NCBI RefSeq assembly: GCF_000307105.1
Contig: NC_018645.1
Span: 2,058,578-2,122,577 of the forward strand
Source: Desulfobacula toluolica Tol2
Lineage (GTDB): Bacteria > Desulfobacterota > Desulfobacteria > Desulfobacterales > Desulfobacteraceae
DNA: 64,000 bases
Reading direction: 5' to 3'
Part shown: positions 8,396-16,830 of the stretch, in pieces
Layout: each line of letters starts with the position of its first letter
How positions within the stretch are numbered: the first letter of the stretch is position 1
Made by a program: the position numbers and the translations under genes
Notes under the pieces: model-generated
What the model was told of the DNA's origin: nothing
Databases searched by the model: none
The model's input: only the letters and a program-made list of their open reading frames with translations

Positions 8396-9181
8396 GTCTT
8401 TCTCCTTTTTCGGTTTTTCTTCTTTTAAGCATATGATTATTATTTTGAATAACCTGAAGGAAAATCAATAGCTTTATTTTAGTAATTGTGCTGATTCATT
8501 TGAATGTTTTATTTGTATTTAGTAATCAACCGACTGAAAAGCACTCTAATTAAAACATTTTTTGAGCGACATTCAAACACATGGGAATTTGGCTGTCAAG
8601 CAATAGCTGTTCTGGGAATACCTTCAAAAACACTCATTTCCCCGAATATTTCACCTGGATTAGCAAAAGTAGCAATGGGAGTACCATTTTGTACGGCATC
8701 AAAAACACCTTTACCAAATTTGCATTCAAGTTTTTTGCCATAAAAAATTCCTAAAGCCTTATTACATAGATTTGAAAGGTATTATATACGTCTTTTTTGT
8801 CTGATGTAAACACGACCTTGTCAAAAAGATGTAATTTGTTTTCAAATACAAGGTGTGTCCGTGTCCGTGTTCAGGTTGAATGATTTAAAAATATTCTTTA
8901 GTTTTGTTTTTTTGAGGCCTTTGAAGTGTTTTTATGTCTAAATTTTATTCCTATGGTTTTATTTTATTTTATTTGCAATACAAAATATTGTAGGTTCCAT
9001 TTTTTTGAAATAGCCTGAAATGTTAAACGCATTAAGGTCTATTTCAGTTTTGGACCTTATACATGATCTTATAGAAGTGGAGTTGGCAGATAAATTTTTA
9101 TACCTGATATCCGTTAACCGTCGTTGATAGTAATTTTGAGATGTGGTATCGTGAATAAAAATAATTTTTCAGGGAGATGCT
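8396..9181. other. non-coding stretch with a gene remnant
   Basis: Between the TRAP operon and hpf there is no intact gene. It holds the cNMP-binding remnant (8596-8780, minus) and otherwise AT-rich sequence with no clear promoter motif. Confidence 0.6.
8596..8780 (-). pseudogene. remnant of a cyclic-nucleotide-binding (CRP-like) domain protein
   Basis: The minus strand reads through about 60 codons that include NGTPIATFANPGEIFGEM followed by SVFEGIPRTA. This matches the phosphate-binding-cassette block of cNMP-binding domains (GEMA-like motif, then PRTA). The reading frame is closed by TAA upstream and TGA directly after RTAIA, and neither the rest of the beta-roll nor an HTH follows. It is therefore a truncated, decayed gene. 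The match was seen by eye; no database comparison was possible. Confidence 0.6.
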
Positions 9182-9565
9182 ATGAAAATAAGTGTTACTT
9201 TTAATAAGATTGATTCCTCAGATTCCTTAAAATCTTACGTTCAAAAAAAAATGGATAGATTTGATAAAATGCTTGATCATCCGGCAGAAGCTCATATTGT
9301 TCTATCCGTTGAAAAAATAAGACATATAGCTGAAATAAACCTCAATTGTGATAAATTAAGGATTCATGCAAAAGAAGAATCTGAAAGTATGTATTCATCC
9401 ATTGATGCAATGGCAGACAAAATAAAACTACAGATCACAAAGCATAAAGAAAAAATAAGGCAGCATCTGTCTGGAAATAAACAGAGCATTAAAGATGATT
9501 CAACAGAATTTAATTCGCCGTCAAGTTCTTCTGATAGCGAGATGACTGACCAAATAAGCGAATAG
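9182..9565 (+). CDS. hpf: ribosome hibernation promoting factor / RaiA family
   Basis: A 127-residue protein with the beta-alpha-beta-beta-beta-alpha ribosome-binding fold of HPF/YfiA: MKISVTFNKIDSSDSLKSYV, HIVLSVEKIRHIAEINL and ESMYSSIDAMADKIKLQI. It would bind the 30S decoding region in slow growth. It is the short form, lacking the C-terminal dimerisation domain of long HPF; residues 100-127 are a serine/acid-rich tail. A strong ribosome site (CAGGGAG) precedes it, and a 12-base inverted repeat follows the gene. Confidence 0.88.
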   Translation: MKISVTFNKIDSSDSLKSYVQKKMDRFDKMLDHPAEAHIVLSVEKIRHIAEINLNCDKLRIHAKEESESMYSSIDAMADKIKLQITKHKEKIRQHLSGNKQSIKDDSTEFNSPSSSSDSEMTDQISE

Positions 9566-9577
9566 ACGCAATTATTG

Positions 9578-9615
9578 TTCAGGGAATTGTCAGACCTTTG
9601 CGGCAATTCCCTGAA
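9578..9615 (+). terminator. hairpin downstream of hpf
   Basis: TTCAGGGAATTG (9578-9589) pairs perfectly with CAATTCCCTGAA (9604-9615). No U-run follows directly, so termination could be inefficient or factor-assisted. Confidence 0.5.
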
Positions 9616-9693
9616 TAATACTGCAGGTTAACTATTGTCAGTTCAATAATATGTCTTTTTTGAATTGAAAATTTTAAATCATATCCTTAGAGG

Positions 9694-11694
9694 TCAGACG
9701 TCTAATCCCGCCTTATAACCTTGATGAACAGCATCAAATGCCAATGCGATCTGTCTGGCATCCCCGACAACTTTATAGTCCTTATTCAAGCATTTTAGTA
9801 TTGATTCAAGAGGATTGTTCGGTGCAGAACCGGCAGCTACGACAACAGTATCAGCATCTATTTCATGCCTGTTGCCTGCTTTTTCAATTTTCAGACCTCT
9901 GGGTGTAATCTCTATAACTTTGCTGTCAGTCATGGTCTTTACATGATGTCTTTCAAGATCCTGCATCATAACCCACTTTGTTGATTTTCCTATATTTTTG
10001 CCCACCTTGTCCAACATTTCGATTAGAGTGATTTGTTTGGTGCCACAGGTTGCCATTTCAAATAGAGTCTCGGGGTCTTCAGCCCTGTTTACAAGAAGAA
10101 ATTTTACTATTTCAGCCGATAAAGTCCCTTTTTCTGCAAGGAAAAGGGCGGTTTCAACCCCAACGGCACCGCCTCCTATAATGGCAATTTTTCTGCCGGT
10201 ACAGACATTGTCCTGCAGAACATCCCATGACTTCACAACATGGGGAAGATTTATTCCTGGGATGGATGGAACAACAGGTTTGGCACCGGTTGCAAGAATG
10301 ACGGTGTCTGGATTTTGTTTTTTGATCAGTTGTTCATCCACTTTTGTTTTTAAGGCAACAGGTATGTTTTTTACGGAAATCTGGGTTTCAAGATCTTTTG
10401 CAAGTTGTGCAAATTCTTCTCTTCCCGGAGGGGCGGCTGCCAGGTAAAGTTGTCCTCCAAGCCTGGTGCCGCTTTCATAAATGACAACATCATGGCCTCT
10501 TGAGTGTGCCGCAAGGGCGGCTGTCATTCCGGCAACACCGCCTCCTGCCACAAGAACCTTTTTGGGATAACTTATTTTTTTAACAGGTGTTGCCCCTTCA
10601 TGGCCTGCTAATGGATTACACAGACATTCCACATGTTTTAGCTTAAAAAGATTGTCAAAACATCCTTGGGCGCAAGCAATGCAATGGATGATTTCATTTT
10701 CCCTGCCGTGTCTTGTTTTTTCAGGAAGCATTGGATCTGCAATAAGGCTGCGGCCCATGGCCACCATATCACAGAGACCGTCATCAAGCATCTGTCTTGC
10801 AGTTTTAGGGTCATTAATTCTGTGGCTGGCAATGACAGGTATGGTTACGTCTTGTTTGATTCCTCTTGCAAGATATGCAAACGCGCCCCTTGGAACAGAT
10901 GCCACTATCTGGGGGACTCTTGCTTCGTGCCATCCCACATTGATGCAAAGAGCATCAGCAAGACCAAAGGAAAGAGCTTTTGCATATTCCATGATTTCAT
11001 GCCTGGAATTTCCGCCTGGCATGAAATCATTGCCGTTCATCCTGACAATCAAGGGGAAGTCTTTCCCCACCGAATCCCTTACAGCTTGAACAACTTCAAT
11101 TCCAAATCTCATCCTGTTTTTAAAACTGCCGCCATACCGGTCGGTCCGGTGATTGGTTAAAGGAGAAAGAAATTCACTGATTAAATATCCGGTTCCGCTT
11201 AATACTTCAACCGCATCAAAGCCTGCTGTTTTGACCCGTGATGCAGACTTGGCAAATGCTTTAACCGTTTTTTTTATCTCATTAACCGTCATTTCTTTTG
11301 GAATTTCTTTGGTCAGTCTTGAGGCAATGGGAGAAGGCGCTACCGGTTGTTTGCCTTTAAGAAAAGAGGAAAAGTTATATCTTCCTGCATGATTTATCTG
11401 GATTGCAGCAAGCGATCCGTTCTCTTTGATCGCTTTTGAAAGTCGTTTAAGACCTGGAATGAATTTATCGTTATGTGCGCCTATCGTTTGTGTATTGCCG
11501 GAAAGTTCATCAACTGTTGCATAACCCGTACAAATCATGCCGGCACCGCCTTTGGCCCTCAGGGCATAAAAATCAATAATCTGATCTGTAATTTTAAAAT
11601 CTTGAGCCATTCCAAGGTGCATTGCAGGCAGATAGATCCTGTTTTTAATGTTGAGAGTATTGATTGTGATAGGTTCAAAGATGGGGTCTCTCAT
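9694..11694 (-). CDS. Old Yellow Enzyme / 2,4-dienoyl-CoA reductase family flavoprotein
   Basis: A 666-residue FadH-type modular enzyme. Residues about 1-330 form the FMN-binding TIM barrel (GRYN, then RMNGNDFMPGGN). The cysteine cluster CIACAQGC-x11-C (about 337-356) binds one 4Fe-4S. The C-terminal half has two dinucleotide folds, VLVAGGGVAGMTAAL for FAD and IAIIGGGAVGVETAL for NAD(P)H. Such enzymes reduce enoates or dienoyl-CoA, and related members demethylate amines. The physiological substrate cannot be set here. It is divergent from metF across a 370-base gap, with a good AGGAGG site. Confidence 0.85.
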   Translation of the reverse strand: MRDPIFEPITINTLNIKNRIYLPAMHLGMAQDFKITDQIIDFYALRAKGGAGMICTGYATVDELSGNTQTIGAHNDKFIPGLKRLSKAIKENGSLAAIQINHAGRYNFSSFLKGKQPVAPSPIASRLTKEIPKEMTVNEIKKTVKAFAKSASRVKTAGFDAVEVLSGTGYLISEFLSPLTNHRTDRYGGSFKNRMRFGIEVVQAVRDSVGKDFPLIVRMNGNDFMPGGNSRHEIMEYAKALSFGLADALCINVGWHEARVPQIVASVPRGAFAYLARGIKQDVTIPVIASHRINDPKTARQMLDDGLCDMVAMGRSLIADPMLPEKTRHGRENEIIHCIACAQGCFDNLFKLKHVECLCNPLAGHEGATPVKKISYPKKVLVAGGGVAGMTAALAAHSRGHDVVIYESGTRLGGQLYLAAAPPGREEFAQLAKDLETQISVKNIPVALKTKVDEQLIKKQNPDTVILATGAKPVVPSIPGINLPHVVKSWDVLQDNVCTGRKIAIIGGGAVGVETALFLAEKGTLSAEIVKFLLVNRAEDPETLFEMATCGTKQITLIEMLDKVGKNIGKSTKWVMMQDLERHHVKTMTDSKVIEITPRGLKIEKAGNRHEIDADTVVVAAGSAPNNPLESILKCLNKDYKVVGDARQIALAFDAVHQGYKAGLDV

Positions 11695-11857
11695 CGTACC
11701 TCCTATACCTGATGTTATTTTGTTTAACAGTTGTTTAACTATTTGAACGTCATAAATTTTTTTGTGTTTTAGTGTGTTTTTCAGTATCCAAATTTATTAT
11801 GCATGATTCAGAGTCTAAAAGAAATGAAGTAATATAATGAATCAGGAAACAAAAAGG

Positions 11858-11869
11858 TGCAAAATTGCG
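11858..11869. promoter_or_regulatory. probable enhancer site upstream of metF, TGCA-N4-TGCG
   Basis: Matches the TGCA-N4-TGCA dyad at seven of eight defined bases and starts 109 bases before the -24 element at 11967. That spacing nearly equals those at the promoters near 15.9 kb (107) and 17.6 kb (110). Confidence 0.5.
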
Positions 11870-11966
11870 ATCCTTTTTTTATTTCGCTTTTATGGAAGTA
11901 AGATTTTTTTCTTATAAGTCGTTAAAATTTAAGTTGATTATTATCTTTTTTCGATTTGTTGCTTCG

Positions 11967-11982
11967 TGGCACACGGATTGCA
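11967..11982 (+). promoter_or_regulatory. sigma-54 promoter upstream of metF
   Basis: TGGCACACGGATTGCA fits the -24/-12 consensus, with GG at 11968-11969 and GC at 11980-11981, exactly ten bases between. The start of transcription would lie near 11993, about 70 bases before metF. Confidence 0.7.
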
Positions 11983-12064
11983 AATATAATTGAAAATTTG
12001 GCTGTAATTTAGCAGAACGATTATAATATAAGATGATGATAAAAATATTTTCAAGGAGGTCACC

Positions 12065-12940
12065 ATGCGTGTGAATGAGTTATATAAAAACAAACAACCG
12101 GTAATTTCAATGGAATTTTTTCCACCCAGAAATCAGGCAGCATCTGAGAAATTCGGCGGATTGATTGATACCCTGGCCGCGTACAATCCAGACTATATGT
12201 CCATTACCTTCGGGGCCGGAGGGTCTACACGGGATGGTTCGTATCAAACAGTTAAGGAATTGATTGTTGATAAAAAAATGCCCACGGTCGCGTATATTGC
12301 CGGGTATGGGCTTGGCCCGGATGACATCAGGGAGGTTCTGGATAGCTACAGGGAGTTGGGTGTTGAAACCATTTTTGTTATCAGGGGCGATCAACCAAAG
12401 ACAGATGATGCAGCCCTTCACCCGGACAGCTTTTTGTATGCATCGGACCTTATCTCATTTATCAAGTCAAATTATGATTTTACACTTGGGTGTGCAGGAT
12501 ATCCGGAAGGTCATATTGAGGCAAAAAATTTGGATCAGGATATTCAATACCTGAAACAGAAAGTCGATAATGGTGCTGAGTATGTCGTGGCACAGTATTT
12601 TTATGATAATGATTATTTTTTCAATTATGTGGATAAATGTAAAGATCAAGGAATCAACGTTCCCATTATTCCCGGTATAATGCCGGTATATACGGTTAAA
12701 ATGACACGGATGCTGTCAAAAATCTGTGGATCAGCCATTACAGACGAATTGGATCAAAAATTAAATTCTCTTGATTCTGAAGACAAGGAAGGAGCTGTTA
12801 AGCTGGGGATAGACTTTGCCGCGGAACAGTGCAGGGGACTTTTAAAACAAGGCGTTCCCGGACTTCATTTTTATACCATGGATCGAAGTAAATCCACAGG
12901 TGAGATTATTGCTCAATTAAAACAGGAAAATCTTTTATAA
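12065..12940 (+). CDS. metF: methylenetetrahydrofolate reductase
   Basis: A 291-residue FAD-binding TIM-barrel enzyme reducing 5,10-methylene- to 5,10-methyl-tetrahydrofolate. MEFFPPRN with the catalytic Glu is at residues 17-24, TFGAGGSTRDGS near 44-55 and IRGDQP near 107. Length is normal for bacterial MetF. It serves methionine synthesis and, in anaerobes with the Wood-Ljungdahl route, the methyl branch. Unusually for metF, the promoter region has a perfect sigma-54 box and an enhancer-like dyad shared with the Hdr operon at 17.6 kb. That suggests the Hdr/MvhD system and MetF are regulated together and may exchange electrons (inference). No metV zinc-protein gene is adjacent. Confidence 0.9.
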   Translation: MRVNELYKNKQPVISMEFFPPRNQAASEKFGGLIDTLAAYNPDYMSITFGAGGSTRDGSYQTVKELIVDKKMPTVAYIAGYGLGPDDIREVLDSYRELGVETIFVIRGDQPKTDDAALHPDSFLYASDLISFIKSNYDFTLGCAGYPEGHIEAKNLDQDIQYLKQKVDNGAEYVVAQYFYDNDYFFNYVDKCKDQGINVPIIPGIMPVYTVKMTRMLSKICGSAITDELDQKLNSLDSEDKEGAVKLGIDFAAEQCRGLLKQGVPGLHFYTMDRSKSTGEIIAQLKQENLL

Positions 12941-13009
12941 ACTGCTGCGGCAGATCTGATATTTATATTGCCCGTATGGAATTGACCGGTTCAAAAGTGT
13001 TTTGACAAA

Positions 13010-14284
13010 ATGGAAAATTCAAAGATTATTGATAAAAGGGAACAATTGAAAAAAGGGCAGCATATAGCCCTGTTATCAACGCTGCTCATACTCGCGTTAG
13101 CTTTGCTGAAAGCATTTGTCGGCTATCGGTTTAACTCTCCTCTTTTAGTTGCAGATGCATGGCACAGCGGTGCGGATATTTTGATCAACCTTTCATCTCT
13201 TTTCGGTCTTATCTTTGCGTCAAAGAAAAAATCCAGTAAATTTCCATACGGGCTTTACAGGGCGGAAACCCTTGCCTGTCTTTTGATAGGGATATTGATT
13301 GCCTTCATAGGTATTGATTTGTTTAAGGAAGGGTGGCACAAGCTTTTTATGATCAATTCCCGGAATGGTTTCCCCGTTTTTCCCATTGGGGCATCAATTG
13401 TCTCTTGTGTCGTTGCATCTGTTTTAGCCGTTAAGCAGCGGGCCATTGGAAAAGCCATTGGATCACAGGCCCTTTTGGCCACATCACAGGAAGCTTTTTT
13501 TGATATTTTTACATCCTTGTTTGTTCTTGTGGGAATTTTGTGTGTTTATGCACAGATTGCCTATGTGGAAGGTGCAGTTATTGTTTTGATAGCAGTATTG
13601 ATCATGAAACTTGGTATAGAAACCGCATGGAAATCCATCATGGTTTTGATGGATGCCAACATGGATACGGATTTGAAGATGGAAATTGAGGAAAAATTGA
13701 ACCAAATTCAGGGGGTTCAGGGGGTTTGCGACGTCAAAATACGGCAGTCCGGCCCTTTTAAAATCGTCAATTGCATCATTAAAACAACACCGTCCCTGGT
13801 ATTGTATAAATCTCATGAACTGGCGGATATTGCAGAAAATATGCTGTTGACGAAATATGATAATATTGCATCTGTTTTTGTTCATGTTGAACCGGAAAAA
13901 GAGACAATTGAAACTGCGGTGATACCCGTTCAGGATAAAAACGGTCTTGATTCCATACTTCATAAGCATTTTGGACGGGCGCCTTATTTTATTATTTTAA
14001 ATATTGGTCATGGTTTAATGGAGATTGAGTCCTATCTGGCTAATGATTTTCTTGATAAAAAAGGGCATGTCGGCGTTAATGTCGTAAAAGCAATTATTGA
14101 TTACAAGATTAACCTTTTGTTTGTTTCAAGTATTGGTGAAATTTCATTTCATATGTTAAAAAATTCGTATGTTGATATCATTAAAATTGATAGAGAAATG
14201 AGCGTAAAAGAAATTATCAGCCTGTATAAGGAAAATAAACTTGATCCCATTACCCGACCTGATAAAGCCAAAATAAATTTTTAA
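13010..14284 (+). CDS. cation diffusion facilitator with C-terminal NifX/NifB-type domain
   Basis: A 424-residue fusion. Residues about 15-215 form a six-helix CDF transporter with a metal site HSGAD in helix 2. The corresponding helix 5 site reads EAFFD, so Glu replaces the usual His or Asp of HxxxD/DxxxD. A CDF cytoplasmic domain follows (about 220-298). Residues about 303-395 form a dinitrogenase-iron-molybdenum-cofactor (NifX/NafY) domain containing HFGRAPYF. By family it exports divalent metal by proton antiport; the fused domain may sense or bind a metal cluster. It lies 69 bases after metF, so it may share that transcript. No clear ribosome site was seen. Confidence 0.8.
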   Translation: MENSKIIDKREQLKKGQHIALLSTLLILALALLKAFVGYRFNSPLLVADAWHSGADILINLSSLFGLIFASKKKSSKFPYGLYRAETLACLLIGILIAFIGIDLFKEGWHKLFMINSRNGFPVFPIGASIVSCVVASVLAVKQRAIGKAIGSQALLATSQEAFFDIFTSLFVLVGILCVYAQIAYVEGAVIVLIAVLIMKLGIETAWKSIMVLMDANMDTDLKMEIEEKLNQIQGVQGVCDVKIRQSGPFKIVNCIIKTTPSLVLYKSHELADIAENMLLTKYDNIASVFVHVEPEKETIETAVIPVQDKNGLDSILHKHFGRAPYFIILNIGHGLMEIESYLANDFLDKKGHVGVNVVKAIIDYKINLLFVSSIGEISFHMLKNSYVDIIKIDREMSVKEIISLYKENKLDPITRPDKAKINF

Positions 14285-14418
14285 AATATAAATTAAACGC
14301 AAAGATATCACAAAAATTCTTGATCCCTTTTGCGGTTTATGAAAAACTAATACCAATCTAAAACGGGTTCTCCGGTAACTTTTTATGGTGCAATGCCAAT
14401 GAGGGGGAAATAATAATA

Positions 14419-15780
14419 TTGGATACATTTACCCGGAACACGACAGAAACAATTCTTGAAAGCATATCTGACGGTGTTTTTACGGTTGACCATGAGTGGA
14501 AAATCATGTCCTTTAACCATGGGGCTGAAAAAATTACCGGCATATCACGAAAAGAAGCCATTGGTAAGCATTGCTGGAATGTGTTTCGATCAAACATGTG
14601 CCAGAACGAATGTGCACTAAAAAAAACCATGCAGGAAGGCCGATCATTTTTCAGCAGTTTTACATATATCATTAATTGTAAAAAAAAACGGATTCCCACA
14701 ACGGTTTTTACCTCTTTGTTAAAAGATGAAAACGGGAATATTATCGGTGGCGTTGAGACTTTCAGGGACCACAGCCTTGTGGAGGAACTGCGAAAAAAAT
14801 TGAATGGCAGCTTTCAAATGGGAGATATGATCAGTCAGGCCCAGTCAATGAGAAGCATATTTAAAATTTTACCGCAAATTTCTCAAAGTGACAGTACCGT
14901 GTTGATCATGGGAGAAACAGGTACGGGTAAAGAATTGATGGCAAAGGCGATTCACGATCTGAGTCCGAGAAAAGACGCTCCTTTTGTTGCGATTAATTGC
15001 AGCGCACTGCCGGATACTCTTCTGGAATCAGAATTGTTCGGTTATAAAGCCGGTGCGTTTACCCATGCAACAAAGGACAAACCAGGACAATTATCCATGG
15101 CAAATGAAGGGACGGTCTTGCTGGATGAAATTGGGGATACGAGTCCTTCGTTCCAGGTAAAGCTTCTTCGGGTTTTGGAGGAACAGGCGGTTTTACCTCT
15201 TGGGGCGGTTAAAAAAGAACAAATAAACATAAGGATCATTGCAGCCACAAATAAAAATCTGTCTCAAATGGTGGATGCAAATATTTTCAGGCAGGATCTG
15301 TTTTACCGCATCAATGTGGTGCAATTAAAACTGCCGCTGCTCAAGCAAAGAATGGAGGATATTCCTCTTCTTGTAGATCATTTTATTGCGGCCTTAAATA
15401 AAATCCAGGGAAAATTTGTCAGAGGGTTAAGTAAAACAGCTCTTGAAATTCTTATGGCCCATGATTATCCGGGCAATATACGGGAGCTGGAAAATATTAT
15501 TGAGCATGCCTTTGTGCTGTGTTCCAAAGGGGAGATCACCCCGGATCATCTTCCGTCTTCGCTTACCCGGCAAGTCATGATGGAAATAGAAGACAGCACG
15601 TCACGGTTTCCCTTGAAAGCAGCAGAAATAAAAGTGATAAGAGCCTACTTGAGCAAAAATAATTATGACAGAAATGCCACGGCCAGGGATTTGGGGATAC
15701 ACAAAAGTACCCTGTTCAGGAAAATTGATAGGCTCGGGATCAAGCTGCCGAAAATTGATGGGCGATCCAAAAAAAAATAA
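14419..15780 (+). CDS. sigma-54-dependent activator with cysteine-bearing PAS domain (OrpR-like)
   Basis: A 453-residue enhancer-binding protein. The N-terminal PAS domain (about 5-115) carries a cysteine pattern HCWNVFRSNMCQNEC. The AAA+ domain follows (about 135-365), with Walker A GETGTGKE near 165 and Walker B VLLDEIGD near 233. The loop that contacts sigma-54 reads GAFTHA (212-217) instead of GAFTGA. A Fis-type HTH ends the protein (YDRNATARDLGIHKSTLFRKI). The start is TTG with GAGGGGG upstream. In Desulfovibrio, OrpR, a sigma-54 activator that senses redox through an iron-sulfur PAS domain, controls orange-protein (NifX-type) operons. The next two genes here are NifX-type with sigma-54 promoters, so this is the likely regulator of the local regulon. 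Confidence 0.85.
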   Translation: MDTFTRNTTETILESISDGVFTVDHEWKIMSFNHGAEKITGISRKEAIGKHCWNVFRSNMCQNECALKKTMQEGRSFFSSFTYIINCKKKRIPTTVFTSLLKDENGNIIGGVETFRDHSLVEELRKKLNGSFQMGDMISQAQSMRSIFKILPQISQSDSTVLIMGETGTGKELMAKAIHDLSPRKDAPFVAINCSALPDTLLESELFGYKAGAFTHATKDKPGQLSMANEGTVLLDEIGDTSPSFQVKLLRVLEEQAVLPLGAVKKEQINIRIIAATNKNLSQMVDANIFRQDLFYRINVVQLKLPLLKQRMEDIPLLVDHFIAALNKIQGKFVRGLSKTALEILMAHDYPGNIRELENIIEHAFVLCSKGEITPDHLPSSLTRQVMMEIEDSTSRFPLKAAEIKVIRAYLSKNNYDRNATARDLGIHKSTLFRKIDRLGIKLPKIDGRSKKK

Positions 15781-15817
15781 TTTCCCGGCATTCTGCACTG
15801 TTCAGTCTCTATACTGT

Positions 15818-15829
15818 TGCATTTTTGCA
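15818..15829. promoter_or_regulatory. enhancer-type dyad TGCA-TTTT-TGCA
   Basis: Perfect TGCA-N4-TGCA dyad starting 107 bases before the -24 element at 15925. It is identical in form to the two sites at 17454 and 17478. Confidence 0.6.
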
Positions 15830-15923
15830 TTTTGTTATCATCTGAAAAAATTCAATCCATAATATAGTTTTTGTAATTATCTGTGATTATAAGTATTTTT
15901 TTTATTTGGAAATATAATAACCT

Positions 15924-15940
15924 CTGGCATGTTCTTTGCG
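15924..15940 (+). promoter_or_regulatory. sigma-54 promoter of the first NifX-family gene
   Basis: CTGGCATGTTCTTTGCG has GG at 15926-15927 and GC at 15938-15939 with ten bases between, a full consensus match. Confidence 0.8.
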
Positions 15941-16007
15941 ATAACTAAATTTGTAAGTTAGGTATAACTTAAATAATTAATTAAATAAAAAAGAAGGGTA
16001 TGTCTCA

Positions 16008-16040
16008 ATAACAGCCATGGCAGATCACTCTGCTACAAAG
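16008..16040. repeat. short palindromic repeat in leader
   Basis: Reverse complement of the copy at 41844-41878, with GCAGA-GTGA-TCTGC at its core. It would be transcribed in the leader of the NifX-family mRNA. Confidence 0.55.
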
Positions 16041-16101
16041 GATAATGAAAGATCTTTAATTTCAGTATGTTAAAGATTGTTTTGTGTAAGGAATATTAAT
16101 A

Positions 16102-16656
16102 ATGGAGAATGGTATGAAAATAGGTATCAGTTCAACAGGAAAAGATATGAATTCCCAGATCGATCCGAGATTTGGCAGATGTGCGTATTTTATGATTATC
16201 CGGATGGATGATATGAATATTGAAGTGTTTGAAAATGAGTATAAATCCCTTGGTGGGGGCGCTGGTATTCAGTCAGCGGGTTTCATGAACTCAAAGGGCG
16301 TGGAGGTTGTTTTGACCGGTAATTGCGGCCCTAACGCCATGGGTGTTTTTTCCGAAAGCCAAATAAAGGTTGTTACCGGGCAGGCGGGCTTAATCAAGGA
16401 TGTTGTAGAAAAATTTAAAAATGGAGAATTGACCCCTTCGGTTAATCCAACGGTTGACGAAAAGGCCGGTGTGAAGGATATGGCAGGTCAGGGTAATGCG
16501 ATGCCGCAAGGCCAGGGAAGAGGCATGGGTGGCGGAAGAGGAATCGGCTGTGGACGCGGTGGTGGCGGTCGAGGCATGGGCGGTGGAGGTGGACAAGGAA
16601 TGGGCGGTGGTCGCGGAATGGGCGGTGGACGCGGTATGGGCGGCGGCAATCGTTAA
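16102..16656 (+). CDS. NifX/orange-protein-family protein with Gly/Met/Arg-rich tail
   Basis: A 184-residue protein. Residues 5-115 are a dinitrogenase iron-molybdenum cofactor (NifX/NafY/ORP) domain with the typical start MKIGISSTGKDMNSQIDPRFGRC and VVLTGNCGPNA. The last about 45 residues are repeats of RGMGGG type with one Cys, probably flexible and able to bind metal or nucleic acid. The family includes ORP of Desulfovibrio, which carries a Mo-Cu sulfide cluster. ATG at 16102 has AAGGA nine bases upstream; ATG at 16114 with GGAG is an alternative. Expression should depend on the sigma-54 promoter at 15924. The family name does not imply nitrogen fixation here. Confidence 0.85.
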   Translation: MENGMKIGISSTGKDMNSQIDPRFGRCAYFMIIRMDDMNIEVFENEYKSLGGGAGIQSAGFMNSKGVEVVLTGNCGPNAMGVFSESQIKVVTGQAGLIKDVVEKFKNGELTPSVNPTVDEKAGVKDMAGQGNAMPQGQGRGMGGGRGIGCGRGGGGRGMGGGGGQGMGGGRGMGGGRGMGGGNR

Positions 16657-16679
16657 AATTTATGGTAGAGTCTTAAAAT

Positions 16680-16691
16680 TGCATTGTTACA
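16680..16691. promoter_or_regulatory. probable enhancer dyad TGCA-TTGT-TACA
   Basis: Seven of eight bases match TGCA-N4-TGCA, inside a wider TTGCA...CACAA near-palindrome. It starts 122 bases before the -24 element at 16802, about one helical turn more than the other sites. Confidence 0.45.
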
Positions 16692-16801
16692 CAATTTTAC
16701 TTTTTTGCAGAGGTTGAGTTTTTTTTAAGGACATGGATTAAATTTTATATAACTGATTATAATTAAATGAAAAATTTATTTTTAACCGTTTGGGGCATAG
16801 G

Positions 16802-16817
16802 TGGCATGCTCTTTGCG
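16802..16817 (+). promoter_or_regulatory. sigma-54 promoter of the second NifX-family gene
   Basis: TGGCATGCTCTTTGCG has GG at 16803-16804 and GC at 16815-16816 with ten bases between. Its presence shows that the open frame upstream of 16942 is promoter and leader rather than coding. Confidence 0.8.
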
Positions 16818-16830
16818 ATACATCTTAATT

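Larger units (their letters stand above)
11695..12064. other. divergent intergenic region between the flavoprotein and metF
   Basis: No gene is present. It contains a sigma-54 promoter and an enhancer-like dyad facing metF, listed separately. I recognise no riboswitch. Confidence 0.6.
15781..16101. other. promoter and leader region of the first NifX-family gene
   Basis: No gene. It holds an enhancer dyad (15818-15829), a sigma-54 promoter (15924-15940) and a short palindromic repeat in the predicted leader (16008-16040). Confidence 0.7.

Noticed and set aside
10638-11160. Several long frames opposite the Old Yellow Enzyme gene
   Set aside because: They are mirror frames of a clearly coding sequence with recognisable motifs on the minus strand.
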